64,000 nt of DNA from Corynebacterium flavescens (GCF_008693105.1 NZ_VXKK01000037.1:54210-118209), one strand, 5' to 3'; shown: positions 42,438-51,792, counted from the first letter of the stretch. The notes: generated from the sequence alone by a model not told the origin. Made by a program: numbers and translations.

Positions 42438-44108
42438 TTATCGGGTCAGCTTGCGGTGTGTTACGCGCGACGGGCGTGCCGCGTCTTCTCCAAGGCGCTC
42501 GACCTTGTTCTTCTCGTAGTCGCCGAAGTTTCCTTCGAACCAGAACCACTGCCCTTCAGCCACATTGCCCTCCCACGCCAGGATGTGGGTACAGGTGCGG
42601 TCGAGGAACCAGCGGTCGTGGGAAATCACGACAGCGCAACCAGGGAACTTCTCCAGCGCATTCTCCAAGGAACCGAGTGTTTCCACGTCGAGGTCATTGG
42701 TCGGCTCATCGAGCAGCAAGAGGTTTCCACCCTCCTTCAGCGTCAGGGCGAGGTTCAGGCGGTTGCGCTCACCGCCCGAGAGCACCTTCGAAGGCTTCTG
42801 CTGGTCCGGCCCCTTGAAGCCAAAGGCAGAGAGGTAGGCACGCGAGGGCATCTCATTCTGGCCAACGTGGATGTAGTCCAGACCGCCGGAAACAACTTCC
42901 CAGACGGTGGCATCCGGATCGATGTTCTCGCGGTTCTGGTCCACGTAGGACAGCTTGACGGTGTCGCCGACTTCCACTGTTCCGGAATCCGGCTGCTCAA
43001 TACCAACGATGGTCTTGAACAAGGTGGACTTGCCGACGCCGTTCGGGCCGATAACACCCACGATGCCATTGCGCGGCAGCGTGAAAGAAAGGTCCTTGAT
43101 CAAGACGCGACCGTCAAAGCCCTTGGTGAGGTTCTTGACGTCAACGACCTTGTTGCCCAGGCGTGGAGGAGTAGGAATCTGGATTTCCTCAAAATCAAGC
43201 TTCTTGTACTTCTCGGCCTCAGCCGCCATCTCCTCGTAGCGCTCCAAACGCGCCTTGTTCTTGGCCTGGCGAGCCTTAGCGCCAGAGCGCACCCAGTCCA
43301 GCTCTTCCTTGAGGCGCTTGCGCAGCTTGGCGTCCTTCTTGCCCGCTACCTGCAGACGCTCCTGCTTCTTCTCCAGGTAGGTGGAGTAGTTGCCCTCGTA
43401 GGGATAGAGCTTGCCGCGATCGACCTCACAGATCCATCCGGCGACGTGATCGAGGAAGTACCGATCGTGCGTGACGGCCAAGACGGCACCGGGATAGTTC
43501 TCGAGGTGCTTTTCCAACCACTGCACGGACTCTGCGTCAAGGTGGTTGGTGGGCTCGTCGAGCAGGAGGAGGTCGGGCTCCGAAAGCAGCAGCTTAGCCA
43601 GTGCTACTCGGCGCCGTTCACCTCCGGAAAGGTTGGTGACGGACTCATCCGAAGGCGGACAGCGCAAGGCCTCCATGGCCTGCTCGATCTTGGAATCGAC
43701 CTCCCAGGCATCAGCCGCGTCGAGCTCTTCTTGGAGCTTGCCCATTTCTTCCATGAGCTCGTCTGTGTAGTTGGTCGCCATTTCCTCGGCGATAGCCTCG
43801 AAGCGCTGCTTCTTCTCAAAGATGTCTCCGAGGCCCTCTTCGACGTTCTCCCGCACATTCTTTTCCTCGTTGAGAGGAGGTTCCTGCAGCAGAATGCCGA
43901 CCGTAGCCCCCGGATCGAGGAAAGCCTCGCCGTTGGAGGGCTGGTCTAGGCCGGCCATGATCTTGAGAATGGAAGACTTACCAGCGCCATTCGGACCCAC
44001 GACGCCAATCTTGGCGCCCGGGTAGAAAGACATCGAGACATTATCGAGGATGAGCTTATCGCCGATAGCCTTGCGCACGTTTTTCATCGTGTAGATGAAC
44101 TCGCCCAT
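42438..44108 (-). CDS. ettA: Energy-dependent translational throttle protein EttA
   Basis: 556 residues. ABC-F ATPase that binds the ribosomal E site and gates elongation according to ATP level. Two ABC domains: Walker A GPNGAGKSSILK and GPNGVGKSTLFK, signatures LSGGERRRVALAKL and LSGGERNRLNLALT, with the P-site-tRNA linker (~residues 245-310; KDAKLRKRLKEELDWVRSGA) and the arm inserted in domain 1. AAAGGGGAAA is the ribosome site. Matches Rv2477c by position. Confidence 0.96.
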   Translation of the reverse strand: MGEFIYTMKNVRKAIGDKLILDNVSMSFYPGAKIGVVGPNGAGKSSILKIMAGLDQPSNGEAFLDPGATVGILLQEPPLNEEKNVRENVEEGLGDIFEKKQRFEAIAEEMATNYTDELMEEMGKLQEELDAADAWEVDSKIEQAMEALRCPPSDESVTNLSGGERRRVALAKLLLSEPDLLLLDEPTNHLDAESVQWLEKHLENYPGAVLAVTHDRYFLDHVAGWICEVDRGKLYPYEGNYSTYLEKKQERLQVAGKKDAKLRKRLKEELDWVRSGAKARQAKNKARLERYEEMAAEAEKYKKLDFEEIQIPTPPRLGNKVVDVKNLTKGFDGRVLIKDLSFTLPRNGIVGVIGPNGVGKSTLFKTIVGIEQPDSGTVEVGDTVKLSYVDQNRENIDPDATVWEVVSGGLDYIHVGQNEMPSRAYLSAFGFKGPDQQKPSKVLSGGERNRLNLALTLKEGGNLLLLDEPTNDLDVETLGSLENALEKFPGCAVVISHDRWFLDRTCTHILAWEGNVAEGQWFWFEGNFGDYEKNKVERLGEDAARPSRVTHRKLTR

Positions 44109-44227
44109 GTTTCCCCTTTGCGTTACTTGGGACAGGTTTTGAACAACTCAAAGAGTACATTAGATGAAATGGACAAGTGCCCCCAAGCCTGACACCTGCC
44201 CATACGCGCGACATTTCCGCCTGAATC

Positions 44228-44809
44228 TTAGGCGCTCACCGGCTCGTTTTCACTTTCTTCCTGGGTTTCTGGGGCTTTTTCCGCTTGGCGGCGATCTGCA
44301 GCCGTATCGTGGGCATCGTCGTCCAAGCCCTGCTCCGCCACAACCGGCAGTACGCGCGTGCGATCAATATCCGGAACTACTGGTTCCTCACCTTGGCTCA
44401 GCTCCGGGATGTTTTCCTGGTTATAGACCACCGCCAGCTTCTTCGCTGCAATAACATAGCGGTTGAGGTCAAGGCCCACGTAGAAAGCCTTGATGAAGGT
44501 GCGGCTGCGAGGAACGCCCTCCTTGTCCTGCCACTGATCAGTGACGATGGAGCCAACCGCGATGATGGGCATCCCCTTGTGCAGGGACTTCTTCACATTG
44601 ATGGCGAATTGTCCCCACATCTCAACGTCAATGAACACCAGGTCGATGTCGCGCCATTCCGGCTGGCTGCTATCTTCCTGATGCTCGCGGTTGGGCACGC
44701 GGCGCGACGATGCCACGCGCAGGCGGGTTTTAAACATATCGGCGGAGACCTTCGTCAGCTCCGGCTCGTGGGTGAGGTGTCCTGTGATGGTGATGGGCAA
44801 TTGTGACAT
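44228..44809 (-). CDS. SSB-like single-stranded DNA-binding protein (second SSB)
   Basis: 193 residues. N-terminal OB fold (LPITITGHLTHEPELTKVSA, KKSLHKGMPIIAVGSIVTDQ) and a long acidic tail that does not end in the canonical DDDIPF, so it probably does not recruit the usual SSB partners. Position after ettA matches M. tuberculosis Rv2478c (SsbB). AGGAAT precedes the ATG. Distinct from the prophage SSB at 157. Confidence 0.88.
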   Translation of the reverse strand: MSQLPITITGHLTHEPELTKVSADMFKTRLRVASSRRVPNREHQEDSSQPEWRDIDLVFIDVEMWGQFAINVKKSLHKGMPIIAVGSIVTDQWQDKEGVPRSRTFIKAFYVGLDLNRYVIAAKKLAVVYNQENIPELSQGEEPVVPDIDRTRVLPVVAEQGLDDDAHDTAADRRQAEKAPETQEESENEPVSA

Positions 44810-45022
44810 GAGATTCCTGTTCTGGTTGATGGCTCGGCCTGTACTAGCACGGACGCGGAACCTGCTGGCTCGTCTGCCGTCCCGCCGCCCTTGCTTAGGC
44901 CATCATCACCGCCGCCGCGAGCCCACCACCATGCCTGAACTGCCCACCTGTGGATAACTCGTTGTATGTGTCAACAAACACCGGGCGGCAGAAGCCAACT
45001 ATCCACAGGAGTGGGTGAGGTA

Positions 45023-47065
45023 CTAGCGATCGTCGTTAAGCTGGGCGAGCATCGCATTATAGTCAGCGAGATCTGCATCCCCATCATCATCAGCCTGGGC
45101 GTCATGGCGCACGGCGGTGGCGCGATCATCACGCAGCCACTCAACAAAGAGCTTGCCAAAGACAATCAACAGCGGGAACTGTCCAAAGCCCCACGCAATA
45201 CCTCCGCCGACGCGTTGATCTTGGAGGAGATCAGGATGCCACGGCAGATTCAACGAGCTGTAGAAATCCTGGCCCAAGATGATCTGCATTTGCATGAGAT
45301 AGACACCTGCGAAGAGGTGCAGCGGCATGGACAGGAAAATCAGCCCGAGCCTCAGGCTCGACGGACCGCGGCTGGGCAGCGGATCAGGCCCGATGACCTC
45401 CCAAAAGTACAGATATCCGGAGACAAGGAAGATGAAGTTCATGACCACATGCCCGGCGTGCTCGGAGATGGCGAACTGATATAGATCGGCGAAAAGGTAG
45501 ATGACGTAGAAGAAGAAGAGAAACTGGACGAGGTTGATGAAGGGATTGGTGATGAACCTCAAGATCCTCGACTTAGTCAGCGCAACCGCCAGATCATGCA
45601 CATTGGGCTGGCCGGGAACCCCCGGACCCCACGCCTGCATGACCAGCGTCAACGGTGCGCCGAGCACCAGGAAAGGCGGGACGAGCATGGAAAGGATCAT
45701 GTGGCCGAGCATGTGCATGGAATAGAGTGCCGGGATGTACATGCCGATTCCATTCGACATGACGATGACGAGGATGGCCGCGCCGGACATGAACCATGCG
45801 GTTCGCGCATTCGACCACTTCATACCGCGACGATGCAGGCGCAGCAGCGCATAGCCATAACCCGCCGCAGCCAAAAGCCCGATGGTGCCAAACATGAGGT
45901 CGAAGCGGAACATCGTCCACACGTCACTCATGGTGGGCGGCTGCGTAAGTTCATAGCCCAGCAGAAGCTGCATGGAGTTCAGGTTGGGATCACGCGGCGG
46001 CGGTGGCGGGGTGCGGCCCATGGTTATCGCCACGCCGATAGTGGCGGCCATGATGATCAGCTCGACTACTGCGACCCTTCTAAAAAGCTGCGGCCGCTGA
46101 CCCAGCTGGGGAATAGTAGCCTGCCTATGAACCAGCCCCACCAGCGCCAGGACGCAGGTCAGGACGGTCTTGGCAACAATGATGAGCCCGTAGCGGGTGC
46201 TCAAGAGATCACTGGGTTCAATGCGGATGAGGGCATTGATAACGCCGGAGATTGCCAGAGCAATGATGGAAATAAATGCCACGGCCGAATACCGCCGCAC
46301 CGCCACAGCCAGCCCGGGCCCGAGGCGGCGCGAGTGCGCGATAAGCCCCATGAGGCCGCCCACCCACAGCATGATGAATACGAGGTGCCACAGCAAGGAG
46401 TTGGTGCCAAAGTCATGGTCGCCGCCGGAAGCAGAGTGCCCCTCCATCCCCAACGGGACCACCTGCATCAAGGCGAAGAAGAAGAGCAGCGGTTGGGCCG
46501 CCCAACCACGCGCGAAAAGGCCCCCCACACCGACGAAGAAACTAATCACCGCGGTGACAAGCCATACCTGCGCCGTAGCGATCTGGCCGAAGGCAATGGA
46601 CATCAGCTCCGGGTTCAGCACGCGCAGGAAAGGCGTTCCCGTCAGATCCGACATCACCAGCGGCACCTCGAGCAGCGCCACCACGCTCACGCCCAAGGCG
46701 GCAAAAGAGCCCGTCCGGGCCGCGATATGCCCGTCCACGCTTAACGAAGCCTCTATCAACCTGCTGTTGTCCTTGCCCGGGATACGCGGCGCGATGAAGA
46801 AAGCCGAGGCCATAAAGGAGCCCACAGCCAGCGCCATGAGCACCCAGCCCACGCCGCGGAAGAAGGGCAGCCCAAAAGTGGTCAGCCGGCCCGGATCCGG
46901 GATTCCCAGTGCAGCGAGTGAATCGCTCAAGAAAAATAGCGAGATAAATCCGGCGACGAGACCAGCGAAACCGGCAGCACAGACATTAATGAGTGTCGAG
47001 CCTCGAGCCTTATCCCCAGCCTTACTCAAGGCTTGTTGACGGGCGGTTTTGTCCTTGGTGTGCAT
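45023..47065 (-). CDS. CopD-CtaG fusion membrane protein
   Basis: 680 residues, around 15 membrane segments. The N-terminal half is a CopD-like copper-resistance domain (~residues 200-320); the C-terminal half is the caa3-type CtaG domain (MLGHMILSMLVPPFLVLGAP, FLVSGYLYFWEVIGPDPLPS). Probably supplies copper for cytochrome oxidase assembly. Start uncertain: ATG 47065 has TACAAT exactly 7 bases upstream; ATG 47074 and 47095 are in frame. Fusions of this type are usual in Actinobacteria. Confidence 0.88.
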   Translation of the reverse strand: MHTKDKTARQQALSKAGDKARGSTLINVCAAGFAGLVAGFISLFFLSDSLAALGIPDPGRLTTFGLPFFRGVGWVLMALAVGSFMASAFFIAPRIPGKDNSRLIEASLSVDGHIAARTGSFAALGVSVVALLEVPLVMSDLTGTPFLRVLNPELMSIAFGQIATAQVWLVTAVISFFVGVGGLFARGWAAQPLLFFFALMQVVPLGMEGHSASGGDHDFGTNSLLWHLVFIMLWVGGLMGLIAHSRRLGPGLAVAVRRYSAVAFISIIALAISGVINALIRIEPSDLLSTRYGLIIVAKTVLTCVLALVGLVHRQATIPQLGQRPQLFRRVAVVELIIMAATIGVAITMGRTPPPPPRDPNLNSMQLLLGYELTQPPTMSDVWTMFRFDLMFGTIGLLAAAGYGYALLRLHRRGMKWSNARTAWFMSGAAILVIVMSNGIGMYIPALYSMHMLGHMILSMLVPPFLVLGAPLTLVMQAWGPGVPGQPNVHDLAVALTKSRILRFITNPFINLVQFLFFFYVIYLFADLYQFAISEHAGHVVMNFIFLVSGYLYFWEVIGPDPLPSRGPSSLRLGLIFLSMPLHLFAGVYLMQMQIILGQDFYSSLNLPWHPDLLQDQRVGGGIAWGFGQFPLLIVFGKLFVEWLRDDRATAVRHDAQADDDGDADLADYNAMLAQLNDDR

Positions 47066-47222
47066 GTTCGGCATTGTATCGCCCGCATCAGACATTCCTA
47101 AACCGTGCACTTCCCCACCCAGCCACGGTTTCCGCCCTGGGGTGCCACGCCCGCTTCTTGGCCTCCACGCCCAACCCCGGTTCGTTGCTCCACAGACAAT
47201 GGGCTATGATTATTGGCTGCAT

Positions 47223-47296
47223 GCCTCCATAGCTCAGCGGATTAGAGCAGTGGGTTTCTACCCCATGTGTCGCAGGTTCGATCCCTGCTGGGGGCA
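47223..47296 (+). tRNA. tRNA-Arg (TCT)
   Basis: Acceptor GCCTCCA/TGGGGGC, D arm CTC-AGCGGATTA-GAG, anticodon arm GTGGG-TTTCTAC-CCCAT (anticodon TCT), T arm CAGG-TTCGATC-CCTG. Discriminator A; CCA is not clearly encoded. Confidence 0.95.
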
Positions 47297-47304
47297 CCCA
47301 GTTC

Positions 47305-47350
47305 AAGGCCACTTTTTGAGGGTTTTATACCTCCAGAAAGTGGCCTTTTG
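47305..47350 (+). terminator. Terminator after tRNA-Arg
   Basis: AAGGCCACTTT (47305-47315)/AAAGTGGCCTT (47337-47347), an 11-bp stem followed by TTG and then GGGCACC. Confidence 0.75.
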
Positions 47351-47389
47351 GGCACCTTGTGGGCACACCCCACATAGCTAGAACTAGTT

Positions 47390-48109
47390 CTACTCAAACT
47401 CTTCCAAGATTCTTTCGAGCACCTTCCTCTGGGCAGGATTCATTGAGGCTTCCATCAGCGTGCGCACCGCTCGCGCTCCTTCTTCTTCCCCCACCTGTGT
47501 GTCGAAGCTAGGAAGGTCCTCCCCCACCTCCGCGCGCAGGCGGTCGATGGCCGTGACTCCCTCGCTGCACACAATCTCAATCTCATCTGCTGAGGCATCA
47601 GCTGGAAGGCCGAACAAGGCCTGGTTGAATCTCTCCATGTCCGCGGCTGGGTTCTGCAGTGTCGCGGCGAAGCCAAGCAGGTCCTCCTTGGAAAAGAGGC
47701 GTGCCAATAAAGTAGAGATATTCCGGGAAGCCTTGTCCGTACCGAGCGCCTCCAAGGCCACGCGCGCCTCCGGCGAAAGGTCCGGCGATCCGCCGCTGGC
47801 GATGAGTCCGTCGACATCGCGGCGCATCTTGCGAAGTTCCAGGATCCGCTCATCTAACTCGGAGCGCAATCGACGCAGCGAAGTCTGGGCATGCTCATCG
47901 GATTCGAGCATCTCCGCAATGTTGTCGAGGCTAAACCCGAGTGCGGCCAGCCTGGCTATGCGCAGCGCAACGACGAGGTGCTCGGCGTCGTATTGCTTAT
48001 AGCCATTGGACAACCTAGTCGGCTCAGGAAGCAGCCCCTGCTCATGCCAGTGGCGGATCGCCCGGTGGGTGACTCCCGCTAGTTCTGCCAGCTGCCTTGT
48101 GCTCCACAT
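47390..48109 (-). CDS. MerR-family regulator
   Basis: 239 residues. N-terminal MerR winged helix (STRQLAELAGVTHRAIRHWH) with a dimer helix, then a ~120-residue C-terminal domain with no Cys metal-binding pattern, so a small-molecule or drug sensor is likely rather than metal. It is co-directional with and 6 bases behind the MFS gene. A palindrome in the MFS promoter (49435-49455) is the probable binding site. Confidence 0.88.
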   Translation of the reverse strand: MWSTRQLAELAGVTHRAIRHWHEQGLLPEPTRLSNGYKQYDAEHLVVALRIARLAALGFSLDNIAEMLESDEHAQTSLRRLRSELDERILELRKMRRDVDGLIASGGSPDLSPEARVALEALGTDKASRNISTLLARLFSKEDLLGFAATLQNPAADMERFNQALFGLPADASADEIEIVCSEGVTAIDRLRAEVGEDLPSFDTQVGEEEGARAVRTLMEASMNPAQRKVLERILEEFE

Positions 48110-48115
48110 CTCCTG

Positions 48116-49420
48116 CTAGTTCTCCCCTTGCCTCGGTGCTTCCATTGTGTCTGAAGGTGCGTCTGAAGGCCCACCTGAAGGCCCGCCAGCGTGTGCATCC
48201 AAGTCCCGGAAGGCCGGCGTGAAGAAGGCCGCCACCGTGGTGATTGCCACGGCGATGGCGATGCAGGCTCCTGCCGCATTGAGCCCAAAGGCCTGCGCAA
48301 TCGCGGCGATTGGAGCCGCGGTCAAGGCTGGCGCTGCCAGCATCAACGCGTTCTGCGCCCCGAGAACGCGCCCGCGCATCGCGTCTGGTGTAGCCCGAAT
48401 CGTGGCGACCCCCAGGACGGCTGACATGGGCGAGTTGGCAATTCCAATGAGTACTGCGGCAACAATTACCAACCAGGGCGCTCCCAGAGTCCCGAGAATC
48501 CCGAAGCCAATTCCCGTGCCGATAGCGCCGAAGATGAACCATCGGCGCGGTGAAGTACGCGCAATCGTCGCCGCATATACGCTGGCCCCCAGCAGACTGC
48601 CCAACGCGATTCCTGTCACCGCGAACCCGCTGAGCTCCGGAAGCCCCTGCGCAATGAAGTAGGCGGGCAAGACGGTTGCCTGCAGCCCAGCAATCACAGC
48701 AACGAACACTGCGGTCAAGATGCTCGCCCCCAGTACCAGCCTATTGGAGAGCAAGAATCGCCATCCGCTCCACAAGTCAGCGAAAACCTTCTTGACCTTG
48801 TTGTTTTCCGTTGCGTTGCTACCTTCCGGATTAACCGCTCCGGCTGCGGCTGAGATTCCGAAGGTAACCAACGCGGCACCCAGGCTCGTCGTCGCTGTGA
48901 TGAGAAGGGTAGCCGAGCTCACTCCAAGCAGTGCCACCAACAGCCCTCCCGCGCCTGGTCCAACGAGCATCAGCACCGCGGCGAGTGCTTCCCTGATCCC
49001 GACGAGTCTATCCAGCCTCCCGGCTTTCGCGCCGCCGTCTAGCTCCACTAAACGCGGGAGCATGGTTTCTCGCGCAGTCATGCCCGGAATGTCTCCGAAG
49101 GCACCAATGATGCCGAGGACGATGAACCACGTGAGGTTGAGCCCCCAGAGATGGTCAACGAGCGGCAGCGCTGCGATGGACGCTGCAGAAAGAATGTCAC
49201 TAACTATAGAGACAGTCCTGCGATTAACCCTATCTATCACCACCCCGGCCAGGACTCCTACCACTGCCGAAACGGCAGCCGTTGCGGAGGCGATAACTCC
49301 CGCAGCAAGGATGTCCCCCGTCTTTGCCAAGACGAGGAGCGGAAAGAGCACTGAGGCAACCCCGTTGCCCAGCAGGGATAGGCCATAAGCCATAAAATAA
49401 ACAATCGTGTTTCGCTTCAT
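48116..49420 (-). CDS. MFS transporter
   Basis: 434 residues, 12 membrane segments, of the MFS_3/drug-efflux type (AYGLSLLGNGVASVLFPLLV, MTARETMLPRLVELDGGAKA, IARTSPRRWFIFGAI). A polar tail of ~30 residues ends the protein. With the following MerR gene it forms a two-gene operon behind a MerR-type promoter. Substrate unknown; probably an exported drug or metabolite. Confidence 0.88.
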   Translation of the reverse strand: MKRNTIVYFMAYGLSLLGNGVASVLFPLLVLAKTGDILAAGVIASATAAVSAVVGVLAGVVIDRVNRRTVSIVSDILSAASIAALPLVDHLWGLNLTWFIVLGIIGAFGDIPGMTARETMLPRLVELDGGAKAGRLDRLVGIREALAAVLMLVGPGAGGLLVALLGVSSATLLITATTSLGAALVTFGISAAAGAVNPEGSNATENNKVKKVFADLWSGWRFLLSNRLVLGASILTAVFVAVIAGLQATVLPAYFIAQGLPELSGFAVTGIALGSLLGASVYAATIARTSPRRWFIFGAIGTGIGFGILGTLGAPWLVIVAAVLIGIANSPMSAVLGVATIRATPDAMRGRVLGAQNALMLAAPALTAAPIAAIAQAFGLNAAGACIAIAVAITTVAAFFTPAFRDLDAHAGGPSGGPSDAPSDTMEAPRQGEN

Positions 49421-49434
49421 GAAACCAATCCAAA

Positions 49435-49455
49435 ACTATGCCGTAGCGGCATAGT
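49435..49455. promoter_or_regulatory. MerR-type operator/promoter
   Basis: A perfect dyad ACTATGCCG-TAG-CGGCATAGT. On the minus strand it lies between a -35 TTGACT and a -10-like TTGGAT with a 19-base spacer, the long spacing expected of MerR-activated promoters. It precedes the MFS ATG at 49420. Confidence 0.65.
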
Positions 49456-49540
49456 CAAGACAAAGATCTGACTTCTGGATCTGCGCCGTCATCACCTAGG
49501 CTAAGAAGTCCAACCTTCCCCCCTTAGAGGAGATAATTTC

Positions 49541-49930
49541 ATGATTAGCATCGGACTCGTCCTCACAGCAGTGGCGGCCCTCGTCCACGTTTTCATTTTC
49601 TATCTCGAATCCCTCGCGTGGACTTCACCTCGTGCGCGCAGGATCTTCGGCGTCGCCACGCTTGACGATGCCGAGTCCCAAAAAGAACTGGCCTTCAACC
49701 AAGGCTTCTACAACCTTTTCCTGGCCATCATCACCGCGGTAGGCATCGCAGCTTTTTCCATGGGTCACCACGCCGTTGGCGCGGCACTCGTCTTCAGCGG
49801 CGCAGGCAGCATGGCTGCGGCGGCAACGGTGCTCTTGCTCTCGAGCCCAGACAAGGCCTCCGCAGCGCTCAAACAGGGCGTCATTCCACTGCTAGGAATC
49901 ATCATGCTCGCGATCGGCCTTGCACTCTAA
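49541..49930 (+). CDS. DUF1304 membrane protein
   Basis: 129 residues, four membrane segments, with the family pattern HVFIFYLESLAWTSPRARRI and NQGFYNLFLAIITAVGIAAF. Members are small integral membrane proteins of unknown function. GGAGATAATTTC precedes the ATG. Divergent from the MFS/MerR operon. Confidence 0.88.
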   Translation: MISIGLVLTAVAALVHVFIFYLESLAWTSPRARRIFGVATLDDAESQKELAFNQGFYNLFLAIITAVGIAAFSMGHHAVGAALVFSGAGSMAAAATVLLLSSPDKASAALKQGVIPLLGIIMLAIGLAL

Positions 49931-50042
49931 GCACTTGACTCATCGCGCAGAACGTCGAAACGACGCCACCGGCAGACTACTCCACTCCCGGGCTCCCAAA
50001 CTGGAAAAATAGTGCGCTATTAAACGTCACCGCTTCTGCAAA

Positions 50043-50687
50043 TTATGCGGATTCGCCTTTTTGATGCAGGCGGTTAGCCCACGCCTGAGCTTCCCAATCC
50101 AAAGGCGAACCATAGAATTCTGCTGTCGCTTCGCGCAGCCGCTTTTGATACGACAAGTAGTCTTCTTCACCAAGCTTGGACCACGCCACCTGCTTGGGAG
50201 GACGGGCAACTCCCAGCCCAGGTGAAGGCTCTTGGGCAACATCAAACACAATGGAATCGACCGGAACATGAAGATAGGCATAGGCCTTCTCCACCGCTGG
50301 GCAGCCCAGCACCGCGAGGTACTTTAAGGTCATGTTGATCCACTTTTGAGCTTGTCCATAATTGAGACAGAATTCCGACCTATCCTGATGCGGATGCGCA
50401 GTGAAGAACTCAATTCGATCTCGGCACCAGCGGGCATGACGCTCATCAAAATCACTTTGATCTGTCACTGTATTTAGCCCAGAAACAAACGACACGAGAG
50501 AATCATAGGTTGCATTAACCAAGTGGTCCCTGTCTTTATGAGTACCAATACCCCGCAGCGTTCGATTGAGATCCCGATAAGCGCGCCGAGCAGCTACTTT
50601 TACGACGCCATCTGAGCTGGGATCACCTAGTGCTTTAGATCCAAAATAGAACGTCACTAAGCTCAGCCACTTTAAGGATTCATCCAT
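50043..50687 (-). CDS. Hypothetical protein
   Basis: 214 residues, soluble, no recognised domain. Motif-like stretches: GDPSSDGVVKVAARRAYRDL near the N-terminus and KWINMTLKYLAVLG in the middle. TAAGCT lies 7 bases before the ATG, a probable leaderless start. It ends in a small-residue tail. Base composition is more AT-rich than its neighbours, so recent acquisition is possible. Confidence 0.6.
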   Translation of the reverse strand: MDESLKWLSLVTFYFGSKALGDPSSDGVVKVAARRAYRDLNRTLRGIGTHKDRDHLVNATYDSLVSFVSGLNTVTDQSDFDERHARWCRDRIEFFTAHPHQDRSEFCLNYGQAQKWINMTLKYLAVLGCPAVEKAYAYLHVPVDSIVFDVAQEPSPGLGVARPPKQVAWSKLGEEDYLSYQKRLREATAEFYGSPLDWEAQAWANRLHQKGESA

Positions 50688-50740
50688 GAAGATAAGCTTA
50701 GTAATGTGGCTGCAGCACGGTGGAGCCTAAGCTAGAAGCC

Positions 50741-51421
50741 ATGGACCTCACGCTGGCGACCTTTGATCATCTCTCCCCGCGCGAGCTGCGCGGCGTTTCT
50801 TTCACCAACGCTTGGTCACCAGCTCCACATTATGCAGATGCCCGGCGCGCTGTGCTCACAGGGCAATACCCGCAGCGCCGCGCGTGGACTCGCATCACTT
50901 CAATTTTTGCGGCAGCGGGATTCACGGTCACTGAGTCTGCAGTATCCACAGTGCCCGCAGTGCCTACGGTGCCCCCAGAATCCGCTGTGTCCGCAGACGC
51001 AGCCGGCACCTTCCGCCTGCTGGAGCAACCTGAAGTTGGGACGCTGCATACCCTCGGCGGCGTGGTAGCGATGTGTTCCCTGCTCGATTCTCCGGCTGCG
51101 ATGTCTATCTACTGGCCCGGCGTAGCAGAAGAAGGCAGCAGCGCAGAGCTGGTCTCCCCGCTCGACTTGGCGCCCACGCTGGCCGCGATTGCAGGCCTCG
51201 ATGTAAGGCCCAATGCGCAGCTTTCCTTCGATGGCCTCAACCTGGTTCCGGTATTGCGCCACGGGGCTGCGGGGCATGCGGCGCTCTTTTTCGATGATGG
51301 GGTGCGGATGCCGGATGCGGTGCTCAAAGGCGACATCTCCAAGCCGGAAAGCGCCCGCGCCCGGCTCCACGATGAGTGGAATGCCTGGCGCGGGTTCATG
51401 GACCTGGGGCCGCTGCAATAA
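50741..51421 (+). CDS. Sulfatase-like remnant protein
   Basis: 226 residues. The N-terminal FTNAWSPAPHYADARRAVLT and LTGQYP and the later LVSPLDLAPTLAAIAGL and FDGLNLVPVLRHG match two conserved blocks of sulfatases of the alkaline-phosphatase superfamily. The start (metal Asp pair) and most of the middle are missing, replaced by a short Val/Pro/Ser-rich repeat (PAVPTVPPESAVSAD). In the block where sulfatases have C/S-x-P-S-R the sequence is SPAPHYADAR, so the nucleophile is lost. Probably not an active sulfatase. TAAGCT is 7 bases before the ATG. Confidence 0.6.
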   Translation: MDLTLATFDHLSPRELRGVSFTNAWSPAPHYADARRAVLTGQYPQRRAWTRITSIFAAAGFTVTESAVSTVPAVPTVPPESAVSADAAGTFRLLEQPEVGTLHTLGGVVAMCSLLDSPAAMSIYWPGVAEEGSSAELVSPLDLAPTLAAIAGLDVRPNAQLSFDGLNLVPVLRHGAAGHAALFFDDGVRMPDAVLKGDISKPESARARLHDEWNAWRGFMDLGPLQ

Positions 51422-51455
51422 CTGCGAGCGCAGTATTGCAGCGGTAGTTCTGCGG

Positions 51456-51650
51456 CTATGCCTCCGGGGTGATGAACCACATGATGAGGTAGAGGATAAC
51501 TCCCCAACCGGCGGTGAGGCCGGCGAGCGCGAAGAGGATGCGTACGAGGGTGACGTCGACATTGTAGGTCTCTGCTATGCCTCCGCAGACCCCAGCGATA
51601 TAGCGGTCGCTGCGGGAACGGTGCAGTCTATTGTTCACAAAATTGTTCAT
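51456..51650 (-). CDS. PspC-domain membrane protein
   Basis: 64 residues: RLHRSRSDRYIAGVCGGIAE is the PspC signature, followed by one membrane segment. AAAGGAG lies 9 bases before ATG 51650; the longer in-frame extension is not supported. Envelope stress-related family. Confidence 0.88.
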   Translation of the reverse strand: MNNFVNNRLHRSRSDRYIAGVCGGIAETYNVDVTLVRILFALAGLTAGWGVILYLIMWFITPEA

Positions 51651-51792
51651 TATCTTTATCTCCTTTCCCTTCCTATCCAACCCTTCCAGCGCACCGTAAA
51701 CATCAGGTATCACCCTGACTTTCACCCTGAAGTCGCGGACTCGTCTACTCTTGACGCAGATCTTCTCTAGTGTCGAAAGGACGATTAAAGCC

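Noticed and set aside
42456..43949. 497-residue plus-strand frame opposite ettA
   Set aside because: It is a shadow of the high-GC ettA gene, with Leu/Val-rich low-complexity sequence and no domain.
45596..46744. 382-residue plus-strand frame opposite the CopD-CtaG gene
   Set aside because: Antisense shadow rich in His/Arg/Gln; no ribosome site or domain.
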